Positions 1 through 7,622 of a DNA stretch of 13,643 nt are shown here, in pieces. The stretch is taken from contig CAIXQT010000336.1 of assembly GCA_903921665.1 (NCBI GenBank), forward strand, positions 1 through 13,643, in the 5' to 3' direction. The stretch's first letter is position 1, and each line of letters opens with the position of its first letter. The position numbers and the translations under genes are program-made. A model generated the notes under the pieces. It saw only the letters and a list, made by a program, of their open reading frames with translations. It did no database searches and was not told where the DNA came from. This DNA is from an uncultured Opitutia bacterium. Its GTDB lineage: Bacteria > Verrucomicrobiota > Verrucomicrobiia > Opitutales > UBA953.

Positions 1-234
1 ACGACCTCGATCGGTTACGTCGCCGCCATCATCTTCATCATCATCCCGATCTGCTTCCTCGTGGCCTGCAAGGTCCTGTCCGTGACGGCGGGAGTCCTGC
101 TGGGCATCTTCGGCTCCTTCGGTTTCATCGTCCTGATCTATCCCGTCATGCTCTGCTGGATGGTCATGGCCTACCATGTGGCGATGCCGGGCGAGCTGCC
201 CGCCAATGGCGGACGCGAAGGCCGGGATGAGTGA
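1..234 (+). CDS. C-terminal part of a small membrane protein, unknown function (5' end outside window)
   Basis: Reading frame 1 is open from the window edge to a TGA at 232-234 and gives 77 residues. The visible part is very hydrophobic. One likely membrane segment covers about residues 4-23 and is rich in Ile, Ala and Val. A second, longer hydrophobic stretch covers about residues 29-60 and contains Gly, Phe, Leu, Ile and Met-Trp-Met. A short polar tail rich in Gly, Arg, Asp and Glu follows, so the protein probably ends in a soluble tail. The family is not recognisable from this fragment. It ends 52 bases before metF on the same strand, but metF appears to have its own promoter, so a shared operon is not implied. 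The start lies outside the window. Confidence 0.6.
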   Translation, partial: TTSIGYVAAIIFIIIPICFLVACKVLSVTAGVLLGIFGSFGFIVLIYPVMLCWMVMAYHVAMPGELPANGGREGRDE

Positions 235-246
235 ACGCTAAGAGCC

Positions 247-279
247 TTGACATACATCTTCATATCTAGATAAGAAGAT
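247..279 (+). promoter_or_regulatory. metF promoter with a 24-bp palindromic operator candidate
   Basis: A perfect -35 hexamer TTGACA lies at 247-252. Directly downstream, 256-279 forms a palindrome matching at 22 of 24 positions: outer arms ATCTTC (256-261) and GAAGAT (274-279) around a core centred on TCTAGA. The region is strikingly AT-rich against its GC-rich surroundings. The palindrome fills the space where the -10 hexamer must lie and ends 7 bases before the metF ATG. A bound dimeric repressor would therefore block both RNA polymerase and the start. If TTGACA is the -35, the transcript starts only a few bases before the ATG, giving a leaderless or nearly leaderless mRNA. The regulator is unknown. 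A methionine-cycle regulator such as an ArsR-family SahR-like protein is a guess from the target gene only. Confidence 0.6.
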
Positions 280-286
280 ACTTCAG

Positions 287-1165
287 ATGTCCCGCCAGCT
301 GCTCATCGACGCGCTCCGCAGTCCCGTGCGACCCACGGTGTCCGTGGAGTTCTTTCCGCCCAAGGACGCGGAAGGCGGCGCGCGCATGCTCAAGGTCGCC
401 GCGACGTTGCAGCCGCTGGGCATCGATTTCGCCTCCCTGACCTACGGGGCCGGCGGCACTTCCCGCGACACTACGATCACTTATGGCGCGGAGCTCGTGA
501 AGATGGGTATCCCCCTGATCGGCCATCTGACGTGCGTCGGGCACTCCCGCGCGGAACTTTCCGGCATCATCAAGGACTACGACCGTGCCGGTTTCTCGGG
601 CATCCTCGCCCTGCGCGGCGATCCGCCCAAAGGACAGAAGGACTTCGTCGCGCACCCGGAGGGCTTCGCGCACGCGCAAGGTCTCGTCCGCCAGGTCGCC
701 GCGGAGCAGCCGGGCCGCTTCGCCGTCGGCGTCGCCGGCTTTCCTGAGCGTCATCCGGACGCCCTCGACGACTTGTCGGACATCCGCTTCCTTGCCGGCA
801 AGGTCGCGGCCGGCGCGGACTTCGTGACCACGCAGCTCTTCCTCGATAACGAGGACTACTTCCGGTTCGTCGCCCGGGCCCGCGCCGCCGGCGTCACGGT
901 CCCGATCCTGCCAGGTATCCTGCCGGTTCTTTCCTTGAAGCAGGCCCGGAACTTCTGCGGCTTCTGCAAGGCTCGCATCCCGGACGCGCTCGTGCGCGAG
1001 CTCGAGGCCTGCGGTCCCGATGAGGAGGCCCAGCGTAAGGTCGGCGTCTCCTGGGCGGTCCGGCAGGCGAAGGGCCTCGTAGCCCGCGGTGCGCCGGGCT
1101 ATCACGTGTATATCCTTAACAAGGCCGAATCAGCCGTTGAGCTGTTCGCCGCCCTCCGCGCCTGA
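287..1165 (+). CDS. metF: 5,10-methylenetetrahydrofolate reductase MetF
   Basis: This cytosolic FAD enzyme reduces 5,10-methylene-tetrahydrofolate to 5-methyl-tetrahydrofolate with NAD(P)H, feeding methionine synthase. The 292-residue length matches bacterial MetF, which folds as a single TIM barrel. Family motifs are in order: VEFFPPK with the catalytic Glu at residue 21, SLTYGAGGT near 50-60, LALRGDPP with the flavin-contacting Asp at 112, the GVAGFPERHP segment near 148-157, and TTQLFLDNEDYF near 182-192. The ATG at 287 is the only reasonable start, because the frame is stopped at 248 with no other start codon between. No Shine-Dalgarno sequence is visible. A palindrome covering the promoter suggests dedicated regulation, probably by methionine or SAM/SAH status. 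The enzyme consumes the one-carbon unit that the glycine cleavage system (gcvP, 4641-7622) produces, but the two genes are not co-transcribed. Confidence 0.96.
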   Translation: MSRQLLIDALRSPVRPTVSVEFFPPKDAEGGARMLKVAATLQPLGIDFASLTYGAGGTSRDTTITYGAELVKMGIPLIGHLTCVGHSRAELSGIIKDYDRAGFSGILALRGDPPKGQKDFVAHPEGFAHAQGLVRQVAAEQPGRFAVGVAGFPERHPDALDDLSDIRFLAGKVAAGADFVTTQLFLDNEDYFRFVARARAAGVTVPILPGILPVLSLKQARNFCGFCKARIPDALVRELEACGPDEEAQRKVGVSWAVRQAKGLVARGAPGYHVYILNKAESAVELFAALRA

Positions 1166-1194
1166 AGGCTCTATAGGTTTGCCGTCCCTCGGCC

Positions 1195-1200
1195 GGAGGG
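1195..1200 (+). promoter_or_regulatory. Ribosome binding site of the LplT-like gene, partly hidden in a small hairpin
   Basis: GGAGGG at 1195-1200 is the strongest Shine-Dalgarno-like sequence in the window. It lies 12 bases before the ATG at 1213 and directly against an in-frame GTG at 1201. The distance rules out GTG and favours the ATG, although 12 bases is slightly long. CCCTC at 1186-1190 can pair with GAGGG at 1196-1200 over a five-base loop, which would mask the site. Confidence 0.5.
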
Positions 1201-1212
1201 GTGACATACGGT

Positions 1213-2454
1213 ATGGACAGCGACTTGAGCCACCCTGGATGGCGCCGCGGCTTCTGGAGCCTCATGGCGACCCAGTTCCAGACCGCCTTCAGTGATAACG
1301 CGCTGAAGAACCTCATCATCCTGATCGTGCTGGGTAGCGCTGTTCCTCAGGAAGAGCGTAATACGCACGTCGCGCTGGCCGGCGCCCTGTTCGCGGCGCC
1401 TTTCATCCTTTTTTCGATGCTCGGCGGTTGGCTGGCGGACCGTTTCAGCAAGCAACGGGTGATGACGATGGTGAAACTTGCCGAGATCGGCATCATGCTT
1501 TTTGCCGCCGCGGCGCTCGCCTGGGGACACGCTGCGCTGGAGTTGGCGGCGATCTTCCTGATGGGCTGCCATAGCGCCATCTTCGCTCCATCGAAGTACG
1601 GCATCCTGCCGGAAATCCTGCCGCATGATCGGCTCTCCTGGGGCAACGGGATCCTCGAGCTACTGACCTTCCTCGGCATCATTTTCGGCATCGCCGCCTC
1701 CGGCTTGCTCGCCGAGACGTTCGCAGGTGCGCAGGGCCTTTCCGGATTGATCCTGGCGCTCTTGGCCTTGCTAGGATGGTGGCTGAGCCGAGGTATCACT
1801 CCGGTGCCGGCGGCGAATCCGACCTGCGCTCCGCGCATCAATCCCGTGACCGACCTGTGGGCGCGATTGATGTCCATGAAGCAGGACCGCGACCTCTGGC
1901 GCGCCAATTGGGGCAACGCCGGCTTCTTCTTCGTGGCCGCGTTGGTGCAGATGAACCTGATGATCTACGCCCAAGACGTGTTGCATCTCAGCAAGTCCAA
2001 GAACGCCTATCTTAATCTCGCCCTCGCCCTGGGCATCGGTTTCGGCAGCGTCGCCGCCGGCTACGCTTCCCGGGGGCGCATCGAATACCGGCTCGTGCCG
2101 ATCGGGGCCGTCGGTCTGGCGCTTTGCTCCATCCCGATGGGGATGGCCGGGGTCGGTTTCACCCCCTTCGTGCTCTGCTTGATCGGTCTGGGTTTCGCCG
2201 CTGGGCTCTTCATCGTCCCGATCGCGGCCGTGCTGCAGCACCGTCCGGCTCCGGAGGACAAGGGCGGCGTCCAAGGGGCTGCCAACGTCCTGAGCTTCAT
2301 CGGCATCCTGGCTGCTTCCGGAGTGCAGTGGATCTCCTTTCAGACGTTGAATCTCACCCCCGGTCAGGTCTTCTGGGTCTGCGGCGCATGCGCCCTGCTG
2401 ACCGGCGCCTATTCCGCGATCTCCCGCGGACGATTCATCCGCGGCGAGGCCTGA
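1213..2454 (+). CDS. LplT-like lysophospholipid transporter, major facilitator superfamily
   Basis: The product is a 413-residue integral membrane protein with about 12 hydrophobic segments. The N-terminus has the pattern FWSLMATQF followed by FSDNALKN (about residues 26-33). The PSKYGILPEILP motif follows near residues 126-137, then SWGNGILELLTFLGIIFG. These are typical of the LplT branch of the MFS, which in Escherichia coli flips lysophospholipids inward for re-acylation and is sometimes fused to the acyltransferase Aas. No acyltransferase or AMP-ligase domain is fused here; the protein ends shortly after its last membrane segment. The start at 1213 is chosen because a GTG at 1201 would overlap the Shine-Dalgarno sequence. 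It begins 47 bases after metF and could be co-transcribed with it. The substrate is inferred from the family, and another amphiphile is possible. Confidence 0.85.
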   Translation: MDSDLSHPGWRRGFWSLMATQFQTAFSDNALKNLIILIVLGSAVPQEERNTHVALAGALFAAPFILFSMLGGWLADRFSKQRVMTMVKLAEIGIMLFAAAALAWGHAALELAAIFLMGCHSAIFAPSKYGILPEILPHDRLSWGNGILELLTFLGIIFGIAASGLLAETFAGAQGLSGLILALLALLGWWLSRGITPVPAANPTCAPRINPVTDLWARLMSMKQDRDLWRANWGNAGFFFVAALVQMNLMIYAQDVLHLSKSKNAYLNLALALGIGFGSVAAGYASRGRIEYRLVPIGAVGLALCSIPMGMAGVGFTPFVLCLIGLGFAAGLFIVPIAAVLQHRPAPEDKGGVQGAANVLSFIGILAASGVQWISFQTLNLTPGQVFWVCGACALLTGAYSAISRGRFIRGEA

Positions 2455-2456
2455 TT

Positions 2457-2473
2457 CTTAATCTTGGATTAAG
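2457..2473. promoter_or_regulatory. Perfect AT-rich inverted repeat upstream of the two-component operon
   Basis: CTTAATC (2457-2463) and GATTAAG (2467-2473) are perfect 7-bp inverted arms separated by TTG. The repeat begins two bases after the stop codon of the transporter gene. It overlaps the place where a -35 element would fall for the -10 candidate at 2485-2490. It could be an operator, perhaps for autoregulation by the response regulator, or a weak hairpin at the end of the transporter transcript. There is no following T-run, so a terminator is less likely. Confidence 0.4.
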
Positions 2474-2484
2474 GGCGGTTCGGG

Positions 2485-2490
2485 TAGAAT
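2485..2490 (+). promoter_or_regulatory. Candidate -10 element of the two-component operon
   Basis: TAGAAT matches the sigma-70 -10 consensus at five of six positions and lies 16 bases before the preferred response regulator ATG at 2506. The best -35 is weak: TTGGAT at 2464-2469, with a 15-base spacer. The leader would be about 10 bases. Confidence 0.3.
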
Positions 2491-2505
2491 ATGAGGCCAG
2501 CTCAG

Positions 2506-3183
2506 ATGCGCCTCCTGATTGTCGAAGACGAAGCCCCCCTCCGAAACGGACTGCTGAAGCTGCTCCGCGAGGAAGGCTATGCCGCCGACGGCGCCGCCAA
2601 CGGCGAGGAAGGCCTCCGCAAGGCGATGGAGTGCGATTACGACGCCATCGTGCTCGATTACCTCATGCCGGTCATGGATGGCCGGGAGATGCTCCGCCGC
2701 CTGCGCCATACCAAGCGCACGCCAGTCATGATGCTCACCGCGCGCAATTCGGTCGACGATCGCGTCGCCGGCCTCGACCTCGGGGCGGACGATTACGTCG
2801 CTAAGCCTTACGTGCAGCAGGAACTGCTGGCCCGGTTGCGCGCCCTTGTCCGGCGTAATCATAGCTCGGCCGCGGCGGTCATCTCGCTGGGAGACGTCGT
2901 GATCGACACGACCGCCCGTCGCGTGACCAAGGACGGCAAGGACGAGCCGGTCACGGGTCGCGAGTATGGCTTGCTTGAATACCTCGCGCATCGCCGCGGA
3001 GCCGTGGTCCCGCGGGCCGAACTTTACGAGCATCTCTTCGACGAGAACGAGGACACGCTTTCGAACTTGCTGGAAGTGCATGTCTGCAATCTCCGCCGTA
3101 AGCTGGGCGCTGACCTGATCAAGACCCGCCGCGGGTTGGGTTACGTCATCGAGGCCGCCCCCAAGGCGCCCGCCCGGCCATGA
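2506..3183 (+). CDS. OmpR-family two-component response regulator
   Basis: This 225-residue DNA-binding regulator is phosphorylated by the kinase encoded next to it. The receiver domain (about 1-118) starts MRLLIVEDE, with acidic residues at 7-9 and the phospho-acceptor Asp51 in VLDYLMPVMDG. The switch Thr78 is in MLTAR and Lys100 in DDYVAKPY. The C-terminal winged helix (about 125-217) has TGREYGLLEYL, the LSNLLEVHVCNLRRKLG recognition region and the closing TRRGLGYV. The start at 2506 is preferred over an in-frame ATG at 2491, because GAGG at 2493-2496 is well placed as its ribosome site and the family starts exactly at this motif. Its stop overlaps the kinase start as ATGA, so the two are translationally coupled. 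Target genes and signal are unknown; closeness to the transporter does not establish a target. Confidence 0.93.
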   Translation: MRLLIVEDEAPLRNGLLKLLREEGYAADGAANGEEGLRKAMECDYDAIVLDYLMPVMDGREMLRRLRHTKRTPVMMLTARNSVDDRVAGLDLGADDYVAKPYVQQELLARLRALVRRNHSSAAAVISLGDVVIDTTARRVTKDGKDEPVTGREYGLLEYLAHRRGAVVPRAELYEHLFDENEDTLSNLLEVHVCNLRRKLGADLIKTRRGLGYVIEAAPKAPARP

Positions 3184-4640
3184 TCTTCCATTCCATCCGC
3201 TGGCGGATCCTGGCTTGGAATTTCGCGCTGCTCGCCGCGACGGCCTCGGTGCTGCTCGTGGCGTTCTATCGCCATGAAAAACAGGCCCGACTCCAGGAGC
3301 TCGACCTACGACTGCGACAGGAGATGACCCGCGGCATGGGCGCCGTCGGTGAAGTCGTTCCGGGGGTGGTCGGTCCGCGTGGCCCCGCCGCTCCGATGGT
3401 CAGGCCTAACGGCAAGGCCGCTCCGCGCGCCGACAATCAGGAGCAGCGCGCGACCAAGGCGCGTCTGGCCTTGCTCGAAATCGCGGAGACCGGCGTCTGG
3501 ATCCAGGCGGTCGACCTCGCAGGAAAGCCGCTTTATCGTTCGCCGAACGCTCCGGAGGATCCGGCGCTCGCCGCGCAAGGTCTGGCTGAACTGGAAACGG
3601 ACGCGGAGGAAGGTCCGGCGCGGCCGCAGGACTTGATGGTGACGCTGCCCGGGCATCGCGTCCTCCTGCATCGTCCGCCGGGCCGCAATCTCGTGATGTT
3701 CGGCAGCCCGATCGCCCAGCTTGACCAGGCGTTGGCGACGCTGGCTCAGAGTCTCGCGCTCGCCGGCATCGCCGTCGTCTTCGTCGGCTGCGGTATCGGC
3801 TGGATTCTTGCCGGACGCTCGCTCCGGCCCATCGAGCGGATTGCCGCGGATGCCGAGGGCATCGCCGCCGGCGACTTCGGCCGGCAGATCGACGTCGAGG
3901 ATACCGAGAACGAACTCGGCCGGCTAGCCGTGGTGCTCAACGACACCTTCGGCAAGATGAACGCCGCCCGCGAGCACATGGCCCGGTTCACGGCCGACGC
4001 GTCGCACGAGCTGCGGACGCCGCTCACGGTGGTCCTTTCGGAGAGCCAGGGCGCGTTGCGGCAGGCTCGTACCCCCGAAGAGTATCGGGCCACGCTCGAG
4101 ACCATCAAGCAGTCGGCCCTGCGCATGAAATCGATCTCCGACGCGCTCCTTGAGCTTGCGCAAGGGGATGCGGGCAAGCCTATCACCGAGGGCCCTTGCG
4201 ACCTCGCGGATCTTGCCGACGAATCCGTCGCCTTGCTCGGGCGCGTCGCCCAGGAGCATGGTGCCAAGCTCGTGTCGCAGCTCGAAGGCGCGCCGGTGGT
4301 CGGCGACGCCGGTCGTCTCGGCCGGGTGATCCTCAACCTATCCATCAACGCCATCCTGCATAACGATGCGGGCGTGACCGTGACCGTGACGACCGGCGTG
4401 CGCGAAGGTTTCTCGGAGCTGCGCGTGGCCGATGACGGCCGCGGCATCGCGCCGGAGAATCTCGGGCAGATCTTCGAGCGCTTCCGCCGCGTGGACGCCT
4501 CTCGCTCCCGGCACACGGGTGGCGCCGGCCTGGGTCTTGCGATCGTCAAGCAGACCGTCGAAGCCCATGGCGGGACGATCGCCGTGACCAGCGAGGTCGG
4601 CAAAGGCACCGTCTTCGTCGTCCGCCTGCCGAAGGCCTGA
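3180..4640 (+). CDS. Membrane sensor histidine kinase
   Basis: The 486-residue kinase partners the preceding OmpR-type regulator (four-base ATGA overlap). It has an inner-membrane segment at about residues 8-30 and an extracytoplasmic sensor region of about 155 residues with a Pro/Gly-rich, low-complexity stretch near 60-85. A second membrane segment lies at about 188-212 and a HAMP linker at about 213-266. The dimerisation domain has FTADASHELRTPL with the phospho-acceptor His276. The ATPase domain has the N box with Asn386 and Asn390, DDGRGI near 434-439, ERFRR, and the G box GGAGLGLAIV starting at Gly447. All catalytic motifs are present. The sensor region shows no motif that names a ligand. 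The stop codon touches the stop codon of the convergent gcvP. Confidence 0.93.
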   Translation: MIFHSIRWRILAWNFALLAATASVLLVAFYRHEKQARLQELDLRLRQEMTRGMGAVGEVVPGVVGPRGPAAPMVRPNGKAAPRADNQEQRATKARLALLEIAETGVWIQAVDLAGKPLYRSPNAPEDPALAAQGLAELETDAEEGPARPQDLMVTLPGHRVLLHRPPGRNLVMFGSPIAQLDQALATLAQSLALAGIAVVFVGCGIGWILAGRSLRPIERIAADAEGIAAGDFGRQIDVEDTENELGRLAVVLNDTFGKMNAAREHMARFTADASHELRTPLTVVLSESQGALRQARTPEEYRATLETIKQSALRMKSISDALLELAQGDAGKPITEGPCDLADLADESVALLGRVAQEHGAKLVSQLEGAPVVGDAGRLGRVILNLSINAILHNDAGVTVTVTTGVREGFSELRVADDGRGIAPENLGQIFERFRRVDASRSRHTGGAGLGLAIVKQTVEAHGGTIAVTSEVGKGTVFVVRLPKA

Positions 4641-7622
4641 TCAGACCGTCGCCAGCACGCGTTGCTTGATTTCCGCGATGGGCATCGCGTTGAGCAGCAC
4701 GGGGGAAAGGCGGTTCTCGTTGATCAGCGGGAGGGCCGTGAGGCGTTCGCTCAGGACGAGGTTACGGTTCGCGGCGACTTCGTCGACTCGGTCCACCGGC
4801 GTGAAGCGCGGGGTGGACTTGAGGACTTCCGGGTTGGTCCGGATGAGGTCGCCGATGGCCAGGACGACTTCGGCGAAGCGGTCGAGCTCGTCCTTCGTGT
4901 AGGATTCCGTCGGCTCGATCATCAGACCGAAGACTTCGGGGAAGGCGACGGTCGGGGCGTGGAAGCCGAAGTCGAGGAACAGCTTGCCGACGCGGGCGAT
5001 GATGCTCGCGCGCGGAATGCCAGCCGACTCGATGCGCTTGAAGTCTTCTTCGGTGAGCGTGAGGATGAACTCGTGCATGCGCGGCACGCCGTCGGCCGCC
5101 GCGGGGAGCGACGGGAAAGACCGGCCGAGCTTGGAGAACAGATAGCGGCTGGAGAGCACGGACATCGCGGCCATGCGGCGGACGCCTTCCTTGCCGAGGC
5201 GTTGCAGGTAGGTGTAGACGCGCACCTTGTGGGCGAAGTTGCCCCAGTGGCGATGGAAGGAGCCGATGCTGTGCTTCGGCTTCACCGGCACGTAAACGTC
5301 GCCGCGCTTCTCGATCTGGAAGCCGGGGAGGAAGTCCATGAGGCGCTCGGACACCGCTACGATGCCGTCGCCAGGGCCGCCGCCGCCATGGGGGACCGTC
5401 CAGGTTTTGTGCAGGTTGTTATGGACCGCGTCGACGCCGAGGGCGCCGAGGTTCACCCAGCCCGCGATGGCGTTCATGTTGGCGCCATCCATGTAGACGA
5501 GGCCGCCGACGCGATGGATTTCCGCCGCCATCTTCTGGAAGTCGGTCTCGAAGACGCCGGAGGTGTTCGGATTGGTCACCATCATGCCGGCGATGCGCGG
5601 ACCGAACTCGGCGATCTTCGCGGCGAAGTCCGCCTGGTCGACGCGGCCGTCGGGGGCGGACTTCAGGAGCACGATGCCCGAGGGCGAGCCGTCCGGGTTG
5701 CGCTTGGTGGCGTAGCCGGCCGTGGTGGCCGTGGCGAAGTTCGTGCCGTGGGCGGTCGACGGAATCAGGATGATATCGCGGTGCTGGCCATGGTGACGAT
5801 GGTAGGCCTGGAAGAGCTTGAGCCCGACGAGTTCGCCTTGCGCTCCGGCGACAGGCTGGGTGGTCAGACCGGCGAGGCCGGTGATCTTCCGGAACCACTC
5901 CTGCGTCTGCCAGAGGAGTTCGAGGGAGCCCTGCGCGTCCTCGGTCGGCGCCTGCGGGTGCAGGCCCGTGAAGCCCGGCAGGCCGGCGGCCCAGTCGTTG
6001 ATGTGCGGGTTATACTTCATCGTGCACGAACCGAGCGGGAAGCAGCCGGTGTCGGGCGAGACGTTGAGCTCACCGAGCTTCGAGTAGTAGGCCTTCAGTT
6101 CGGCGAGAGGGAAGGAGGGTAGGCCGACGGCGCCTTGGCGGAGCAGGGCAGCCGGGATCTCGGCGAGGGTCTTCGTGCCGGCGGATTTGCCGTAGAGGCT
6201 TTCGAAGAACGCGACCAGCTTGTCGGTGTCGGCGGAGGCCTGCAGGTCGCTGAAGGAGATCTTCAGCAGCGAGCAGTTGCAGGGCGTACGGCCCGTGATG
6301 TCGACGCCCACGTGGAGTCCGGCGGCGCGCCCCTTGGCGATGACGGCGGCGGCGGGTTCGGGGAGCATCAGGCTGAACTCGTTCCAGAAGGCCTGGTTCG
6401 CGTAGCAGACCTTAAGGCCAGGAATATTGTGCAGCTTGGCGGCGGCGCGGCGGGCCTGGTCGCGACCGGCGACGCAGCTGGCGGCCATGCCGGCTTCGCC
6501 GCGGGCGAGAATGGAGGCTCCGGCGATCGTGGCGATGAAGGCCTGGTTGGAGCAGATGTTCGAAGTGGCCTTGTCCTTGCGGATGTGCTGCTCGCGGGTG
6601 GACATCACCATCACGATGCAATCGCGTCCGGCGTTGTCCTTGGCCTTGCCGACGAAGCGTCCGGGGGTCTCGCGGACTTCGTTCTTCTTGTCGGCGTTGT
6701 GGCGGACGGCGAAGATGCCGAGGCCGGGGCCGCCGAAGTTGGCGCCGATGGCGAGGTGCTGGCCTTCGCCGACGAGGATGTCGGCGCCCTTGCGGCCGTA
6801 TTGGGCGGGGGCCTTGAGGCCGCCGGTGGCGAGGAGCATCGGGTCGATGACCGCGATGGATTTCACCCCGGCGTCGGCGCACGCGTCGGTCAAGGCGTCG
6901 ACGTCCTCAAGGAGTCCGAGCGCGTTGACCTGCGGGAAGATCACGGCGGCGAGCTGCTTGCCGAGGCGCGCGGAGGCGGCGGCGATGCCGGCAGCGGTCA
7001 GGCGGCCGGTGTCTTCGTCGGCCGCGAGGAACTCGAGCTTCACTGACGTATCGGCGACGTGCGTGCGGAGGACTTCCAGGTCGGTCGGCAGGAGGTTGGC
7101 GGCGACAAGCACCGTATTGGCTTCGGCGTCGCCCATGCGCACGGCGCAGACGGCGGCTTCGAAGAGCGCGCTGGCGCGCTCGTAAAGCGAGGAATTGACG
7201 GCTTCGAAGCCGGTCAGCTGGGCGAGCGTGGACTGATAGATCCAGTGGGTGATCAGCGTGCCCTGGGAGCGCTCGGGCTGATACGGCGTGTAAGAAGTCG
7301 TAAGGTTGCGGATCGAGCAGACGTGCCCGACGATCTCGTTGGTGCGGTACACCTGCAGGCCGTCACCGAGGAACGCCGTCTTGACGGAATTCTTCTTCGA
7401 AAGGGACTCCATGCGATCGGCGAGGGCTTGGTATTCCAGTTCGTCGGGGAGATCCTGGACGCCCGGGAACTTCACCGCGTCGTCGATGTGGGAGTACATG
7501 TCCGGGAAGTCCTTGGCGCCGATGGCGGCGAACATCGCGCGGATGTCTCCCTCGGTCGCCGCGATGTAATGGCGGGCGAGTTCGCGGGTGATTTTGGACG
7601 GATCGTAGGGCAGCTGGGCCAT
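4641..7622 (-). CDS. gcvP: Glycine dehydrogenase (aminomethyl-transferring), P protein, fused two-subunit-like form
   Basis: This PLP enzyme of the glycine cleavage system decarboxylates glycine and passes the aminomethyl group to lipoyl GcvH. It has 993 residues. The N-half (about 1-475) shows SYTPYQPERSQGTL and REQHIRKDKATSNICSNQ. The C-half has GCFPLGSCTMKYNPHIN, MMVTNPNTSGVFE, DGANMNA, the PLP-binding Lys739 in NNLHKTW followed by PHGGGGPG, and GNFAHKVRVYTYL. From memory, KYNP, TNPNT and RVYTY are features of the separate GcvPB subunit of Bacillus and archaea rather than the E. coli single chain, while the linker IPAALLRQ is like the single-chain form. No gcvT or gcvH lies nearby. The ATG at 7622 has no Shine-Dalgarno sequence. 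It abuts the kinase gene stop-to-stop. Confidence 0.95.
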   Translation of the reverse strand: MAQLPYDPSKITRELARHYIAATEGDIRAMFAAIGAKDFPDMYSHIDDAVKFPGVQDLPDELEYQALADRMESLSKKNSVKTAFLGDGLQVYRTNEIVGHVCSIRNLTTSYTPYQPERSQGTLITHWIYQSTLAQLTGFEAVNSSLYERASALFEAAVCAVRMGDAEANTVLVAANLLPTDLEVLRTHVADTSVKLEFLAADEDTGRLTAAGIAAASARLGKQLAAVIFPQVNALGLLEDVDALTDACADAGVKSIAVIDPMLLATGGLKAPAQYGRKGADILVGEGQHLAIGANFGGPGLGIFAVRHNADKKNEVRETPGRFVGKAKDNAGRDCIVMVMSTREQHIRKDKATSNICSNQAFIATIAGASILARGEAGMAASCVAGRDQARRAAAKLHNIPGLKVCYANQAFWNEFSLMLPEPAAAVIAKGRAAGLHVGVDITGRTPCNCSLLKISFSDLQASADTDKLVAFFESLYGKSAGTKTLAEIPAALLRQGAVGLPSFPLAELKAYYSKLGELNVSPDTGCFPLGSCTMKYNPHINDWAAGLPGFTGLHPQAPTEDAQGSLELLWQTQEWFRKITGLAGLTTQPVAGAQGELVGLKLFQAYHRHHGQHRDIILIPSTAHGTNFATATTAGYATKRNPDGSPSGIVLLKSAPDGRVDQADFAAKIAEFGPRIAGMMVTNPNTSGVFETDFQKMAAEIHRVGGLVYMDGANMNAIAGWVNLGALGVDAVHNNLHKTWTVPHGGGGPGDGIVAVSERLMDFLPGFQIEKRGDVYVPVKPKHSIGSFHRHWGNFAHKVRVYTYLQRLGKEGVRRMAAMSVLSSRYLFSKLGRSFPSLPAAADGVPRMHEFILTLTEEDFKRIESAGIPRASIIARVGKLFLDFGFHAPTVAFPEVFGLMIEPTESYTKDELDRFAEVVLAIGDLIRTNPEVLKSTPRFTPVDRVDEVAANRNLVLSERLTALPLINENRLSPVLLNAMPIAEIKQRVLATV

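Noticed and set aside
1201..1212. GTG start at 1201 for the LplT-like transporter
   Set aside because: It touches the GGAGGG ribosome site with no spacer. The ATG at 1213 gives workable spacing and a normal N-terminus.
4374..4392. Repeated GTGACC hexamers in the histidine kinase gene
   Set aside because: They encode an alternating Val-Thr beta strand in the ATPase domain and are explained by codon preference.
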